DNA of 64,000 nt from Apostichopus japonicus (Eukaryota > Echinodermata > Holothuroidea > Aspidochirotida > Stichopodidae), in contig NC_092583.1 of assembly GCF_037975245.1 (NCBI RefSeq), positions 5,553,264-5,617,263 on the forward strand. The letters are read 5' to 3'. A model generated the notes under the pieces. The model saw only the letters and a program-made list of their open reading frames with translations. It had not been told where the DNA came from and did no database searches. Positions 1 to 11,050 of this stretch are shown one piece after another. Both the position numbers and the translations under genes were made by a program. Numbering within the stretch: the first letter of the stretch is position 1; each line of letters opens with the position of its first letter.

Positions 1-2
1 GC

Positions 3-74
3 ACAAAGGAAGATGGAAAGTTAAGCTCCATGGCAGAAAGTAGCTCTCCACAGGTTGTTAATGCTCAGGCATAA
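3..74 (+). CDS. Possible C-terminal tail of an off-window gene
   Basis: One plus-strand frame is open from the window edge for 23 codons to a TAA. Its composition is polar and Ser/Ala/Gln-rich (it ends SSSPQVVNAQA), which looks like a protein C-terminus, and non-coding AT-rich DNA follows. There is no domain, no visible splice acceptor and no clear AATAAA nearby, so this could be chance. The upstream sequence would decide it. Confidence 0.18.
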   Translation, partial: TKEDGKLSSMAESSSPQVVNAQA

Positions 75-1800
75 ATGACATCAGTTGGAAGAGGTCACAA
101 TCAAGACATTATTCTTCTGATGCCAGACGGATCAAGATACAATACTTCCTTTTGTATACTTGGAGTGTGGCACCATGGCTATGTCTTTACTGCAAGTTGC
201 CACAGGAGGGACAAACAGGCGGAATGGCACTTACTGTTGTGATGATGTTGTTGGTCAAGAAGGGCTAGTTAAGAATTGGGCAGAATCTTGTGAAGGTTGC
301 ACTTGGAGGCATTAAGTGCCAAGATGTAAGATTTTAATCCATGAAACATGACATTTGACCAATACCCTTTCTCTGGCCTAAACATGACTGCTTTTGGTTA
401 AGTATGACCTGCATCTTCTTGTGTAACATCATCATCAGCTAGTAAACAATCAAATGATTGTCACCAAATTTACCAGTAATGCAGTGAAAATGTGTTGACC
501 CTCTGTGCCATTAGAAAGTGAACTTTTATTCTTGATGTCCATGAATATGTAAATGTAAGAAATTAATTTTTCGCTGATTAGTAAAGCATTGAAAGTTTAT
601 TGGTACAATGTTATACAGCACTAAAAGAATCTTGGCTGTATGGAACAAAATACAGAAAGTTTGGATTTGATAATAAGCTACTTGTGTATGTAAGAAGTCC
701 AATTGTGGTGTTAGACAGTTTCATTTTATTTGGTCACCATAGTTGAACAATCTTATGAGAAATTAGGAACTTTTGCTATGTCCATGTTTTTTAGCATAAA
801 GAAAATCTATGCATGCCTTGGTTTGTTGCTTTGGGATCCCTTGAAAATATATTATTAATTTAATTTGTCTTTTCTAGAGCATGACACCCCTCATTAAATG
901 TAGAATAGTATTATGGGTGTGATTGTAACATTAATCAGTGAAACCATGCTTCTCCTTAAAATTCCTTCATAAGTTTTTACTATTACCACTTTGGTACTAT
1001 TACCACATGGTACTTTTACACAATGCTGTCTCACATTGTGTTTAGTGAAGCAAGTTTTCATGCTCAGTTGGAGAGGAAATAATCTTATGTCTTAAACTTT
1101 GTTAATTTTGTAATCATTCATGCCATTGTAGTGATACATTATAATTCAAATCCAAGTTGTATTATTCCCTTGAATCGTGCATGAATGTTGCTCACTGTAT
1201 TACATCATATTAGATCAAATAATGCTCCACCAAAAGGAAGGTAGTCAGCTGCACAAAAGTGTGCAAACTTGCTTGTTGTTATGATGATGTTACAGTGATT
1301 ATAAAGTATATGTACAGATGTACCTTACAAGTAGCTGTCAATAATGATGGATCACAAACAGAACATTTCTGAGTGGCTGTTTTAAGTGACACCAAATACT
1401 TTCAATTGTTAAACTGAGGTATACATACACAACTGGTGACATTTCTGTGTGAACTCAATGCTTTATATGTCAAGGACTTGTGAATACCATGAGGGTGTCC
1501 TCAATGCAGTGTGAGGTATAGTACGATTTGGAATGGAGCTCAATATGGAGATATATGTCTACATTCTAGTGACTAATTCAAAATATTAATTACATATTTG
1601 TTGATTTTGTAGGTAAAAACAAGAACTTTTTGTATCATTTTCTGTTAAACCATAAACATCTACTCATGTCGTAGCCATTGCCAGGAATGTGACCAGTTGA
1701 ATGGTATGTCCCTGAGCCTTCTGTTTATTACATTAAGACTTATGTGACCCTAAGAATACTAATGATTCTTGCTGGTGAAACCTAAAAGTTATAGGATAAT
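75..1800. other. AT-rich non-coding stretch
   Basis: No frame stays open for more than about 60 codons, and I recognise no domain, RNA gene or tandem array. It could be the 3' UTR and downstream flank of the putative gene at the window edge, or simply intergenic DNA. Confidence 0.5.
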
Positions 1801-2230
1801 TATATTAATGGTTTCGATGATAATCATAACCTTTGCATTCATGATGGCGTACGTGTGTGTGTGTGTAGTTTTTGGTGGAGGTCAAAGGTCATTTTAGCTC
1901 ACCGGGGGGTCAAATTTTGAAAACCTTGTAAACACAATATCTAAAGAAGAGAAGGTCGGACCAACTTCATAGTTGTACAGAAGCCTATCGTACTTGGTGG
2001 AGGGCAAAAATTATTTGGGGTCACCAAGGGTCAAATCGTGAAAACGTTGTAATCATGATATCTCAATACTGGAAGCTTGGGCCGACCTCTAATTAAGTGT
2101 ATAGTAGTACCACATTGAGTTAAAGAATCCTATTGTTTTTGGTGGCGGCCAAAGGTCATTTGGGGTCACCAGAGGTCAAATCGTGACACCCTTGTAAACA
2201 TGACCACCCTCACTATACTTTACATCAGAT
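1800..2230. repeat. Dispersed GGTCAAAGGTCA-type repeat, block 1
   Basis: A terminal module with GGTTTCGATGATAATC and a (GT)n run is followed by about three units of roughly 115 bp. Each unit carries 'GGTGGAGGTCAAAGGTCATT', 'GGGGTCACC', 'GTCAAAT' and 'CTTGTAAACA' submotifs. The block near 34.6-35.0 kb is the same element in reverse complement, ending in the CGATTATCATCGAAACCAAT module. Other partial copies lie near 24.0, 50.6 and 53.0 kb. I associate this type of repeat with echinoderm genomes; its class is unknown to me. Confidence 0.7.
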
Positions 2231-3772
2231 TCATGAAGAAAACTGATCATGTGACATCATCGAAATCACAATGCATCTTTGCATTCAGGTTCAACATCCT
2301 AACCATGCATCCAACACATTGCTAGGTTAGAAATCACCTTTTAATCTGCCGAGTTGATATGGCGTAAACACTTCCGGTTACCTTTTGTTGTTGAAAGTTG
2401 TGCTTGTATGACAGGAAGAAGACAGTGGTATAGAAAACATCGATAACATTAAGTTACAATTTTACCAAAATTCCAATTATTTAGCAGTGCAACTATCCAT
2501 TGTTGATATGGGTGTGGAATTATTACAATGGATGTGACTACACCTGTAACAGTTGAAGTTTGCTTGAAAGTGGATCAACGCACGTGTCTTTCGCAACTGA
2601 AATACACGATAGCTTCATCGTAAAATATTGAAGCCCCACTCCTCCCCCATGGGTGCATAAATTATCGAAAACCAAAGCTTAATTTTGTAGTAATTCTTTT
2701 AAGCTAACTAGACAAGGAAATAGAAAGCACACTACTGGATACTCCAAAATCAATGGGGGAAGGAAAACAATCAAATCGAAGACCAGATCTTCGTTAGTTT
2801 TGACTAATATCTGTCGGGTGAACTAATTTGGACGTGAACTATTAGCATTTGGTTGACTGCAGAAATATATCACATAGAATGCAATACTGGTTTCTGTTAA
2901 TCCATACTGTTGCAGTTACGAGTTCACGAACAAAGGCTCTAAGAAAAGTGGTGCTCCCCGAAGTTACTATGAAACCATCAGTAAAGCACAGCATTTCAAA
3001 GGTGGTGAAGGGGGGGGGGCAGCTGATTTAGGTAGGCGACGAATCCTATGAATGGGCTTCCAGTGCCCGAAAGAGTGAACTATAGTACTTTCTAGACTGA
3101 ATGTATACGTCACGCGACATAGTACATTACCTCCGACTGACTAGCAACTCCATATACGCACACCATTGGTACACACGTATTGATAATTTGGTAGGGGTCA
3201 AAGGTCATTTATTTAGTTATGTTATATTTAACATTAAAGGGCATACTCGATTTGAAAAAAAACTTCATTTGTTCTCGTATACATATTCATGTATCCATTT
3301 CAAAAGAAATGCAATTTTCTTTGAACTGATGCACACAAAAGTTGCATAAATGGTGGAGCATTGATTTTTTACTATTAATATTACTATTATTATTATTATT
3401 GTTATTAACCTACTTCTTATAATGATTATAGAATAATTCCACTGTGCTCTATTTTCGGACGTATGTCTCCTTTCTTCTCTCAGAGCTTTTCTTCAGCTGG
3501 AGAAAGTAATTTCTATAGATTAAAAAAAAAAAAACTTTTTCCGCCGCGCAGAAGGTGCAAAACAATAAATAAGTCCTATGTCTCATTTCGTCTCTCCGAG
3601 CTCTGCTACGGAACATACGGGCAAAGAATTCTTATTCCGGTGGAGTTTCTGGGAGTCTCGATGCATAAGGAAGAGAATATGGACGAGGTTTGACTGGTAT
3701 GTAAATCAGTATTTCTTTATTCAATACACATGAGACGCAATGAACCTAGCACGAAACAGATACCTAAATACA
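2231..3772. other. Non-coding stretch without recognised genes
   Basis: It contains scattered stops, a short fragment of the GGTCAAAGGTCA repeat near 3190-3210, an ATT/TTA-rich run near 3380-3410 and an A-run near 3523. The small open frames lack start context, splice signals and any recognisable motif. Confidence 0.5.
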
Positions 3773-4036
3773 TTAAAGGGTAACAGCTACTTAAGGTGGC
3801 TATTACATAAATTACATCACTTGTCTGTGAACATGAATTAAAGGGTAACAGCTACTTAAGGCGGCTATTAAATAAATTACATCACTTATCTGTGAACATG
3901 AATTAAATAAAGGGTAACAGCTACTTAAGGCGGCTATTATATAAATTACATCACTTATCTGTGAACATGAATTAAAGGGTAACAGCTACTTAAGGCGGCT
4001 TTTATATAAATTACATCAATTATCTGTGAACATGAA
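3773..4036. repeat. 65-bp tandem repeat, four copies
   Basis: Four head-to-tail copies of a unit begin ATTAAAGGGTAACAGCTACT and end CTGTGAACATGA. Spacing is 65, about 69 and 65 bp; the third copy is longer because of an inserted AAAT. Copies differ by only a few substitutions (for example GGTGGC versus GGCGGC), which implies recent amplification. Confidence 0.85.
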
Positions 4037-5092
4037 CGTCGTCGCGTCTTCAAGTTAGGAATGCGTCATTGCGTGGAATTAAATAATATGAATGTTCATC
4101 CAGTTACAAATTGATGTATCCATCCAAGTATTCAGGGTTATTCACGATGATAATGGGTGAGAAATTTAATACGGTTAAGGACGGGTAAAAATTAAGCATG
4201 GATAAGTTAATGCAGAGTGGTAAGCGATGATCTGTTCCCAACGATGACGTAAAAACCTGTAAGATGTTACGACGATCACGTGGTTTCAGTAGTAACGGCA
4301 AACAGTACTGGATGACGTCACTTCATGGTGGGACGATTTCCCAGATAGGTGCGTTAACCTCATCACACTATACTGTTGTTGTGTTTCGATGTTACACCTG
4401 ATTAAAGAGACATTAAAGGTTAATTAACAATAATCAGAAACACGATTAAGGTCTGATTCGACTCCGAATTATTTGATATTTCTCTACGTCTGCTTACAAT
4501 TACTCACTAACAACTCCCAGACCGTGACTGGCGCAAGGTCCCAAGCCTTCCAGATGCAGAAACTTCGATTTAGTTATCTTGACCACATCATATGACATGC
4601 ATAATAATGAATACTTATGAATCAATAACCAATCACAATACTAAAGATGACCTTTGATTTTACCGAGAAAGGCATTATAGTCCTCTACACAAGACTATGC
4701 AACACTAAATTGTAGCAAATTCAACCAAAGTGAACCGTCCTTCAGATGATGTGCATTGTAGCGTCTGTAGTTTCTTTCATGGATTAGTCACAACCTTTAA
4801 CAAAATACTGTGATTATTGTTTTCATCAAATATCTCAAGTTCCAAAGAAAGCCCTAGTGGATATCATTGTAGGCACATGAATAAAAACAAAATTAAATGC
4901 TATAGTATTTACTCTTGTCTGCCTTTAACTAACATTAATGTGACCAATGCACCTCTTTAGTGTCTTTAAGCAACATCATATAGTATGTTGTAAGACAGCA
5001 AATGGTCAGGAATCGTAAGACTCACTTACGTTGATAACATCGAGCATTACTTTAATCACATTGGGTATTCAACTTCCTTTAATTACGTGAAT
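4037..5092. other. Non-coding stretch downstream of the domain gene
   Basis: No supported exon is seen. If the terminal exon proposed just upstream is right, the 3' UTR of the minus-strand domain gene would lie here, but I see no convincing AATAAA signal in minus orientation close to the stop codon. Confidence 0.4.
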
Positions 5093-5217
5093 TTAAGTAC
5101 CGCCTATTACGCTATTGTGTTTGTATGAACGTAAGAAATTATAGTTATGTTCGCTACAAAACCTTTCCAACTCACAGTGCCGAGAAATAAACTGAGCGAA
5201 CCCTTGGTTGGTCCTAG
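5093..5217 (-). CDS. Candidate terminal exon of the domain gene
   Basis: A CTTTCAG acceptor is followed by two bases and 40 codons to a TAA. The frame entered is the same phase 1 used by every upstream exon. The 40-residue peptide contains 'FISRHCELERFC' and ends 'NSVIGGT', with two cysteines. I recognise no family. The evidence is only a compatible acceptor, phase and stop, so a different last exon is possible. RNA-seq junctions would settle it. Confidence 0.35.
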
Positions 5218-5897
5218 CTGAAAGACTGTTTGGTTGTTTTCTGATATACAAAACGGCTACAAAGCAATCCCTTTTGATTTCCTTACAAATCAGATGCATA
5301 TAGAATCAAACCGCATAGTTAGATGTATCGGAACTGACATAGGTAAAGTTCACCACGTTACTGGCGGAGACCCCTGGCTGAGGAAAGGATCTGTGTAGTT
5401 GATGTTATTGACAGAACTTCTCACGAAAGCTGTTGAAGGAATAAGTATGGATATGTTTTATGTGTTAACGGATGATGAGATTTTTATTTAGCAAAAACCA
5501 ACAAAATATTCAACTTTAGTTTTCAAGATTCCGTAGAAAGGTCATGTTTAGATTTCAGATGTAAGAAGTCAATATTTTGACGTTGCACTCACCTAAGACC
5601 TACCTATATGTTAATCCATACTTTTTTGTTTTCATGTTAAAGGCCATGTGTACATCGAGACGTAGTGAAAACCGCCATCATCACTCTCTGATAGTCAGCA
5701 GATTATCGTTCCACGATATCTGCTGAACAATGTTAAATCTGGTTTAATTCATTTACCGGTGGTTACAACTATACCGTCTTCGACAAGATTATCACACAGT
5801 ACACACTTAATATTACTGACAATTCTTAGGATATATTGCTGCCGCTCACCAAGGCAAACGGTTATAAACCGTATCATGAAATAAGGTACAGACTTAC

Positions 5898-5951
5898 CCT
5901 GGTTTTGACGCTGAGAACACGACAGGAAGTTGTCAAAACTCCCACTTACCT
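5898..5951 (-). CDS. Candidate 54-bp phase 1-1 mini-exon
   Basis: An ACTCGCAG acceptor and a GTAAGT donor bracket exactly 54 bases that are open in the gene's phase and encode about 18 residues (VSGSFDNFLSCSQRQNQ). It would join D10 to the candidate last exon in frame. Size and phase fit, but the coding content is too short to be convincing and it may be chance. Confidence 0.3.
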
Positions 5952-6039
5952 CTGCGAGTAAATACAATATGAAAGTCATTCACCTTAAAAATGTTTCAAA
6001 TATCGAATTGTCGTATTTATCTAGTCATGGTGACATGCA

Positions 6040-6768
6040 ACACATCATGATACAGGACAACACATGAGGACATACGATACATCACGGTACAGGAGAACGT
6101 ACTTTGTATCACAACACATGAGGACATTCGATACATCACGGTTAAGGAGAATGTACTTTGTATCACAACACATGAGGACATACGATACATCACGGTACAG
6201 GAGAATGTACTTTATATCATGAACACATGGGGACATACGATACATCACGGTACGGGAGAACGTACTTTGTATCATGAACACATGAGGACATTCGATACAT
6301 CACGGTTAAGGAGAATGTATTTGTGTCACAACACATGACGAAATACGATACATCACGGTACGGGAGAACGTTCATTGCATCACAGCACATGAGGACATAT
6401 GATACATCACGATACAGGAGAATGTACATACATGTGTATGACATATCATACATCACGATACAGGAGAATGTACTTTGTATCACAACACATGAGGACATAC
6501 GATACATCACGGTACAGGAGAATGTACTTTGTATCACAACACATGAGGACATACGATACATCACGGTACAGGAGAATGTACTTTGTATCACAACACATGA
6601 GGACATTCGATACATCACGGTTAAGGAGAATGTACTTTGTATCATAACACATGACGAAAAACGATACATCACGGTACGGGAGAACGTTCATTGCATCACA
6701 GCACATGAGGACATATCATACATCACGATACAGGAGAATGTACTTTGTATCATAAACACATGCGATAT
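6040..6768. repeat. 54-bp minisatellite, about 13 copies
   Basis: The tandem unit contains GATACATCACGGTACAGGAG, AATGTACTTTGTATCA and CAACACATGAGGACATA. The best units repeat exactly every 54 bp, and variants alternate GGTACAGG, GGTACGGG and GGTTAAGG. Because 54 is divisible by three, several frames stay open across the array on both strands; these are artefacts and not genes. The array lies just past the last domain exon, in the presumed intron. Confidence 0.9.
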
Positions 6769-6895
6769 ATAACGATGGGACTCGTCACGATACATAAAGT
6801 CGTACAAGACATCACCATACATGAATACGAAACTAAAGATGCCGTGGTTGGTGTAAAAGTTAGTATTAGTTCAGCAATCATATTAGGCAGAATAC

Positions 6896-7103
6896 CTGAG
6901 CAGTTCATTTGTTTACAGGTAACCATAGATCCACCACCTGAGGGCATCTCAAGAGTAAACACCGGTTCCTCCCCTCTGCCTCGACTGAATTTAACGCACA
7001 TATAATTGAGATAGCCACATCCGAGCTGGCGAGTGTCTACCTTTTCCGTTATAATGTCAGAGAGTTGAATAGGTCCACCTTTGGGAAGGGTTGTCCCAAG
7101 CGA
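6896..7103 (-). CDS. Domain D10 (type C), second exon
   Basis: This is the C-terminal two-thirds of the tenth domain. A TTCTATAG acceptor opens in phase 0 at 'SLGTTLPKGGPI'. The exon then carries 'LGCGYLNYMCVKFSRG' and ends 'TCKQMNCS', with a TCAG/GTATTC donor in phase 1. The GCGxYxxxCxxF and CxxxxC signatures match D4 and D7 (type C). With its first exon it gives 134 residues, slightly shorter than sibling domains because the region around the internal intron lacks about six residues. Confidence 0.8.
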
Positions 7104-7308
7104 CTATAGAATAGACAATACATTGGTGAGTGAATCATATGCTGATTTTGATAACTTTTATCATATAAAATTATGGGACGATGAACAGTGTACTGCACTG
7201 GGAACTCCAAGCAAAGTTTGGAAGAGTAACTCGGTTTTTGCTTTGAACGGCATTCGGATCTCAGGATAAAGTAAGAAGATTTGCTGTTTAATTTTATACC
7301 TTATTTAC

Positions 7309-7502
7309 CTTTTTCAAGAATGAATCCGTTTTTATTTTGCCCTCAGGATCAGAGCTGGCAAACACCTCCAGTTTCCAAAGATCTTCCCCAGACACTGCGC
7401 GACTGTAAGGTTCGGTAGACGCAACCGCGTCGATACTAAGGGGACCGAATGATACGTCATCCGGAACACTGTACTCGAAGTCTAATCCAGTAAACACGAC
7501 AC
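7309..7502 (-). CDS. Domain D10 (type C), first exon
   Basis: A CTTATAG acceptor leads in phase 1 into 'VVFTGLDFEYSV', then 'SRAVSGEDLWKLEVFASS', the type C signature shared with D4 and D7. The frame ends at AAAAAG/GTAAAT in phase 0; a second possible donor nine bases further on, GTATAA, would add VNK. Unlike the one-exon siblings, this domain is interrupted by a 205-bp intron. Confidence 0.8.
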
Positions 7503-8319
7503 CTATAAGAAAGGTAAAAACAAAATAATAGCCTAGACATGAACATCTTTGCTTTGTGATTCCATTTAGCATGACTGTTTTGCGAGGCGGTTACAAACTG
7601 CTGTCAAACTATAGCTTAATTTAGAGACAGTGACCTTGGACGATCGTCACTCTATCTACATCGATACACAAGAGAGAGAAAGGTACGTGTACGCAATACA
7701 TTAATAGAGTATGTTACCTGCAAGTTACTGTTATATGACGGAACATTTCGGTTCATTGTTGCTACATTAGTAATACACATACAGTTAAGTTTATTGAATA
7801 AATTGGGTTAGAATATGTCTCGTATGTCTGCAATGTACAGATTATGCTTTCAAAGTCATTTAGACTATTCTAAGTTTATGCTCTAAAATATCCCAAAGTA
7901 GTTACTTCGGAGACACAACATATATTGAATAACGCAGCTAAACTCGTTGTAAACTCGTAAAATAACCCATTTGACGTTTGCCTTATAAACATCACAAGCT
8001 CAAATCTAAACACTAGTTTTGTGTCAAATCGTTTCACAGGCTCATTATTATCTGTCCGAACGTATTTGCCCTTTGTACAAAAAGCTTGGGTTTTCTACCC
8101 TGTAATGAATCCCCCAATCCATATATACATCTCTATAGAACGAATTATTGTATCTCGGCGATCGCAGATTTGATTATTTAGGAACTACCCATTGAAATGA
8201 ATTTCCTTCCTCAATACGTTCCATTGGCAGCCTGGGTTTGTTAAAATCAAAGATCAAAAGACACTTATTTCGTATTGCGTTCATTTCTTTGTACTTTGTT
8301 TCATTGATTGTGAAGCGCA

Positions 8320-8378
8320 TTGTAGAATGCTCGGCAGATTTGGCGCTTTATCAGTGTACTATTATTATATAAAGTAGG
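8320..8378 (+). repeat. LINE/SINE-like 3' tail (GCGCTTTAT...ATTATTAT)
   Basis: Within an intron, a GAAGCGCATTGTAGAATGC motif is followed by GGCGCTTTATCAGTGTACTA and TTATTATA. The same AAGCGC...GCGCTTTAT...TTATTATT pattern occurs near 18.5 and 32.8 kb. I associate such tails with 3' ends of non-LTR elements in marine invertebrates. It lies antisense to the domain gene. Confidence 0.5.
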
Positions 8379-8760
8379 AATATATCTTTATCATAATGCA
8401 GACTTATGTAATTGCTTACATCACCTGTGTGTTGTATGTTTTCTATTGTTACAAGAGGCTCTTGTTTTGCACAGTTTAATATATTGCAAGTTATGAATGT
8501 GTACATAGTAGCCTATTGAAACAGATAAAGATGGCGACAAACATATAGAACAGTCATGCAATTTGAATCAAATTTTCTCATTAACAATCAAAGACCACTA
8601 AACGCATACAACTTATAGAATGCATCATCACCTCATAGGAACCGGGAGGTACAATAACATACTTTTAAGAATGCTACAACCTTTTTGTAATTGCAGAAGG
8701 CCGCTGCAATTCAAATATAACGGTGCCAACACAAGGCTGGACTAACACTTGGACTATGAT

Positions 8761-8941
8761 ACTTTTTAAAAAAAGTCACCTGGGCACGAAAACCAAACTA
8801 CCGAACGACTGATCCGCACTCATCCCCAGTCCCTTTGCATCGGGACTGTGACTGTGTGATCATCGTCGAATGTGCATCACCATTCCCCTCGAAAGGGAAC
8901 AGATACTATACACATGATCTTAGCCAAAAGGCCGAGAAGCG
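8761..8941 (-). repeat. U2-snRNA-headed dispersed element, copy 1
   Basis: Read on the minus strand it begins GCTTCTCGGCCTTTTGGCTA and continues through the U2 branch-recognition region (GTAGTATCTGTTC here interrupted as GTATAGTATCTGTTC). It then departs from U2 into an unrelated body with CACAGTCCCGATGCAAAGGG, TTCGGTAGTTTGG and CGTGCCCAGG, and ends in a T-run. A full U2 gene would continue with the Sm site and 3' stem-loops, which are absent. It sits in the D9-D10 intron, in the same orientation as the gene. It is probably a SINE-like element with a U2 head. Confidence 0.75.
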
Positions 8942-9029
8942 AATATTGGAATATGAATCTGTGTGTATTTATCATCCACAAGCAAAACGTGGTGTACCAA
9001 GCAAGCCCGATTCATAAACTAAATCTCAC

Positions 9030-9446
9030 CTTTACAGCGTGATGAAATATCTATACATTTCAAAACATCTCCTCCAAATTGGTAGTTAATGCTCGATTCC
9101 GGATTCTTGGTTAATTCATAGCATACAAAAGGTATTTGATCACAAGTGACATCCAAATCAACGTCAAATATTGTTTCATTGAACATTAAATCGTCGCCAT
9201 GATTAAGGGTGAGACTTGCTTGAGAATCATCCAATACTTGTCTCGTTTCATAGATTCTTTCTCCCAGACCGTCGTCTTGATCGGAGAAGAAGGTGTTTAA
9301 TTGCCAGAGTTCATCACCTCCTACCGACGTCGACCTGTCTTTATCAGTCGGGGCAAATATCGTGGTGCTCACCCTTTCTTTCTTCGAGTTTTCAACAAAT
9401 ATGTCAGGTTCGTTTATTGATGGTTCAAGATCAGTGAAGAAAACTC
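9030..9446 (-). CDS. Domain D9 (type B), single exon
   Basis: A GTCCTAG acceptor and an AAAG/GTGAGA donor, both phase 1, bound 139 residues. It starts 'VFFTDLEPSI', then 'TSVGGDELWQLNTFFSDQ', 'GLGERIYETRQVLD', 'CDQIPFVCYELTKNPESS' and 'CIDISSRCK'. The FFSD...G.G.RI motif, IP(F/Y)xC and KNPxSS place it with D3 and D6 as type B. All four cysteines are present. It lies between type A D8 upstream and type C D10 downstream, closing the third ABC set. Confidence 0.88.
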
Positions 9447-9893
9447 CTAGGACATAAACAAAGAAAGTCAATTAGAGAGTAAAACACTGGAAGCTAAAAG
9501 AAGAAATACTGCGTGGACATCCGACTGTAGTAGTTATTGTGGTGATCCATTATAGTATAGCGACAAAAATCTGATTCTTCTGCCGAAAAAGATGAAGTTC
9601 CGTCATCGGAAATTGCACCATTACATAATGAAAGATATAATTGCAAACAACCCAGCAGGTCAAAATAGTCACTTTTACAACTTGTTGACCTGGTACTAAA
9701 TTATTGTTTAATATTCAAGTATTAGCTGCGAGAATGTCTTTACTCCTCACTACGTGAATGGCCTTCCAAATCAATTTGAGCAAAGTAGCATTACTGGATA
9801 TCGTTTCTTTGAGCTGGCTGCTAAAAGCTAACCCTAAACAGCCATTCCTGCATTGTCGGCTTACGTAAAAACAAACATACTATTGAAACGTAC

Positions 9894-10163
9894 TTGCATT
9901 ACAATCTTTTGGCTTGCAGTTTACAACTGACTGTTCTGGTAGTGCATCGCTAGTTGATGGCATGATCAGAGTAAAGTTAACAGAGGGCTTTTCCGCCTTC
10001 TTCAATGCAATGCAAATATGGGAAAACTCATTGCAACCAATCGAACCGATGTCGAATAAAGCATCTGTATCATTGAATGTAATGGAGTATTCCTTAGTAA
10101 CTGGAATCGAGGCTTGGTCTTCAGATAGTATTTGAGGTACTTCTCCATACCTGACACCATCCC
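9894..10163 (-). CDS. Domain D8 (type A), second exon
   Basis: A TATTTCAG acceptor opens in phase 1. The exon encodes 'DGVRYGEVPQILSEDQAS', 'FDIGSIGCNEFSHICIALKK' and 'VVNCKPKDCNA', ending A/GTACGT in phase 1. 'IGxIGC' and 'CKPxxCxA' match D5 closely and D2 more loosely, which defines type A. Joined to the first exon, the split glycine codon restores a G-D-G sequence and a 146-residue domain. Confidence 0.85.
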
Positions 10164-10324
10164 CTGAAATATAATAAATATTATAGATGCGTGAATCTTG
10201 TGAGATATGATAGTGAATTAGGAAACTAGGAATTAGGAAACAGTTGATTAATATACGTGTACGTTTCGTTTTGACTTGTATGATAACTTGAATTTACAAC
10301 CTCAACTGTGTCAATGACATTTAC

Positions 10325-10492
10325 CTGTGGGAGTCGTGCTACCAAATAAGGACACCTGCCAAAGATTTTCACCATCTAATGTCTTCGACTGATCACCAAA
10401 GTCTGCGACTATGTCTAGAACAACAGGAGATAACTGACCGGGAATCACAGGTTCGTGTGTCAGCTCCCAAGATAAATCATCAAAGAAGATTG
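10325..10492 (-). CDS. Domain D8 (type A), first exon
   Basis: A CCTTTACAG acceptor in phase 1 leads into 'IFFDDLSWELTHEP', a VLDIVADF strand and 'KTLDGENLWQVSLFGSTTPT', then ACAG/GTAAAT in phase 1. This is the N-terminal third of a type A domain (compare LFGS in D5 and LYGS in D2). The intron falls in the variable loop after the F-G-S motif, and neither D2 nor D5 has it. Confidence 0.85.
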
Positions 10493-10621
10493 CTGTAAAG
10501 GAGGTAGAGATGGTGCAATTTATGTCATTAATAGGTTAAAGGAAAGTTCATAAATAGAAATAAGCATTCATTTCATAAACTTATGCATATTGAAGTGCTT
10601 CTATATTGACATCAAACTCAC

Positions 10622-11050
10622 CATCACAATTATATTCCACACACTGTTTCACGGTGTCGGCGCCATCGGTTGTTTCAAACGAAAAGTCTGGATCTGAGAC
10701 TTCGGACTTACGCAGTTCTAAGCAAAAGTGTTTGTAATCGCCGCAGCCCAGTAAGTCAATTGGATAAGGAGGGGTCACAACGTTTCGAAATATTAACGGT
10801 CCGCCGTCTTCTACGGGAGTTTTAGCTTGAGATGTTGATAAAACTTGCCGGAATCGAGGCCCAACTTGATTGTCTCCATTACTATCACTACTGGCAAACG
10901 CTGATAACTTCCACAACCGATTCCCCGCTACATCCCTTGACGCAGGAACCAAGTCAACTGTGACGTCACCAATAATTGGACTCAACTCTCCAGGTACATG
11001 TTCCCTATCCTCACCATCCGGGGACCAGGTAAGGAACCTAGCGACAACCC
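10622..11050 (-). CDS. Domain D7 (type C), single exon
   Basis: A TCCTTTTAG acceptor and a GATG/GTGAGT donor, both phase 1, bound 143 residues. It opens 'VVARFLTWSPDGEDRE', then 'SRDVAGNRLWKLSAFASS', 'GPRFRQVLSTSQAKTPVE', 'LLGCGDYKHFCLELRK' and 'QCVEYNCD'. The AFASS and GCGxYxxxC motifs are shared with D4 and D10. Four cysteines are conserved. Confidence 0.88.

Noticed and set aside
5749-5979. Whole 76-codon minus frame as one exon
   Set aside because: A strong GTAAGT donor interrupts it, and the downstream part has no feature in common with the gene; only the 54-bp piece is kept as a candidate.
6217-6772. Overlapping open frames of 80-150 codons on both strands
   Set aside because: They are produced by the 54-bp minisatellite, whose unit is a multiple of three; the peptide is just a repeated unit and both strands are open equally.
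8921-8941. A genuine U2 snRNA gene
   Set aside because: Only about the first 45 nt match U2; the Sm site and 3' stem-loops are absent, and two more copies share the same non-U2 body.
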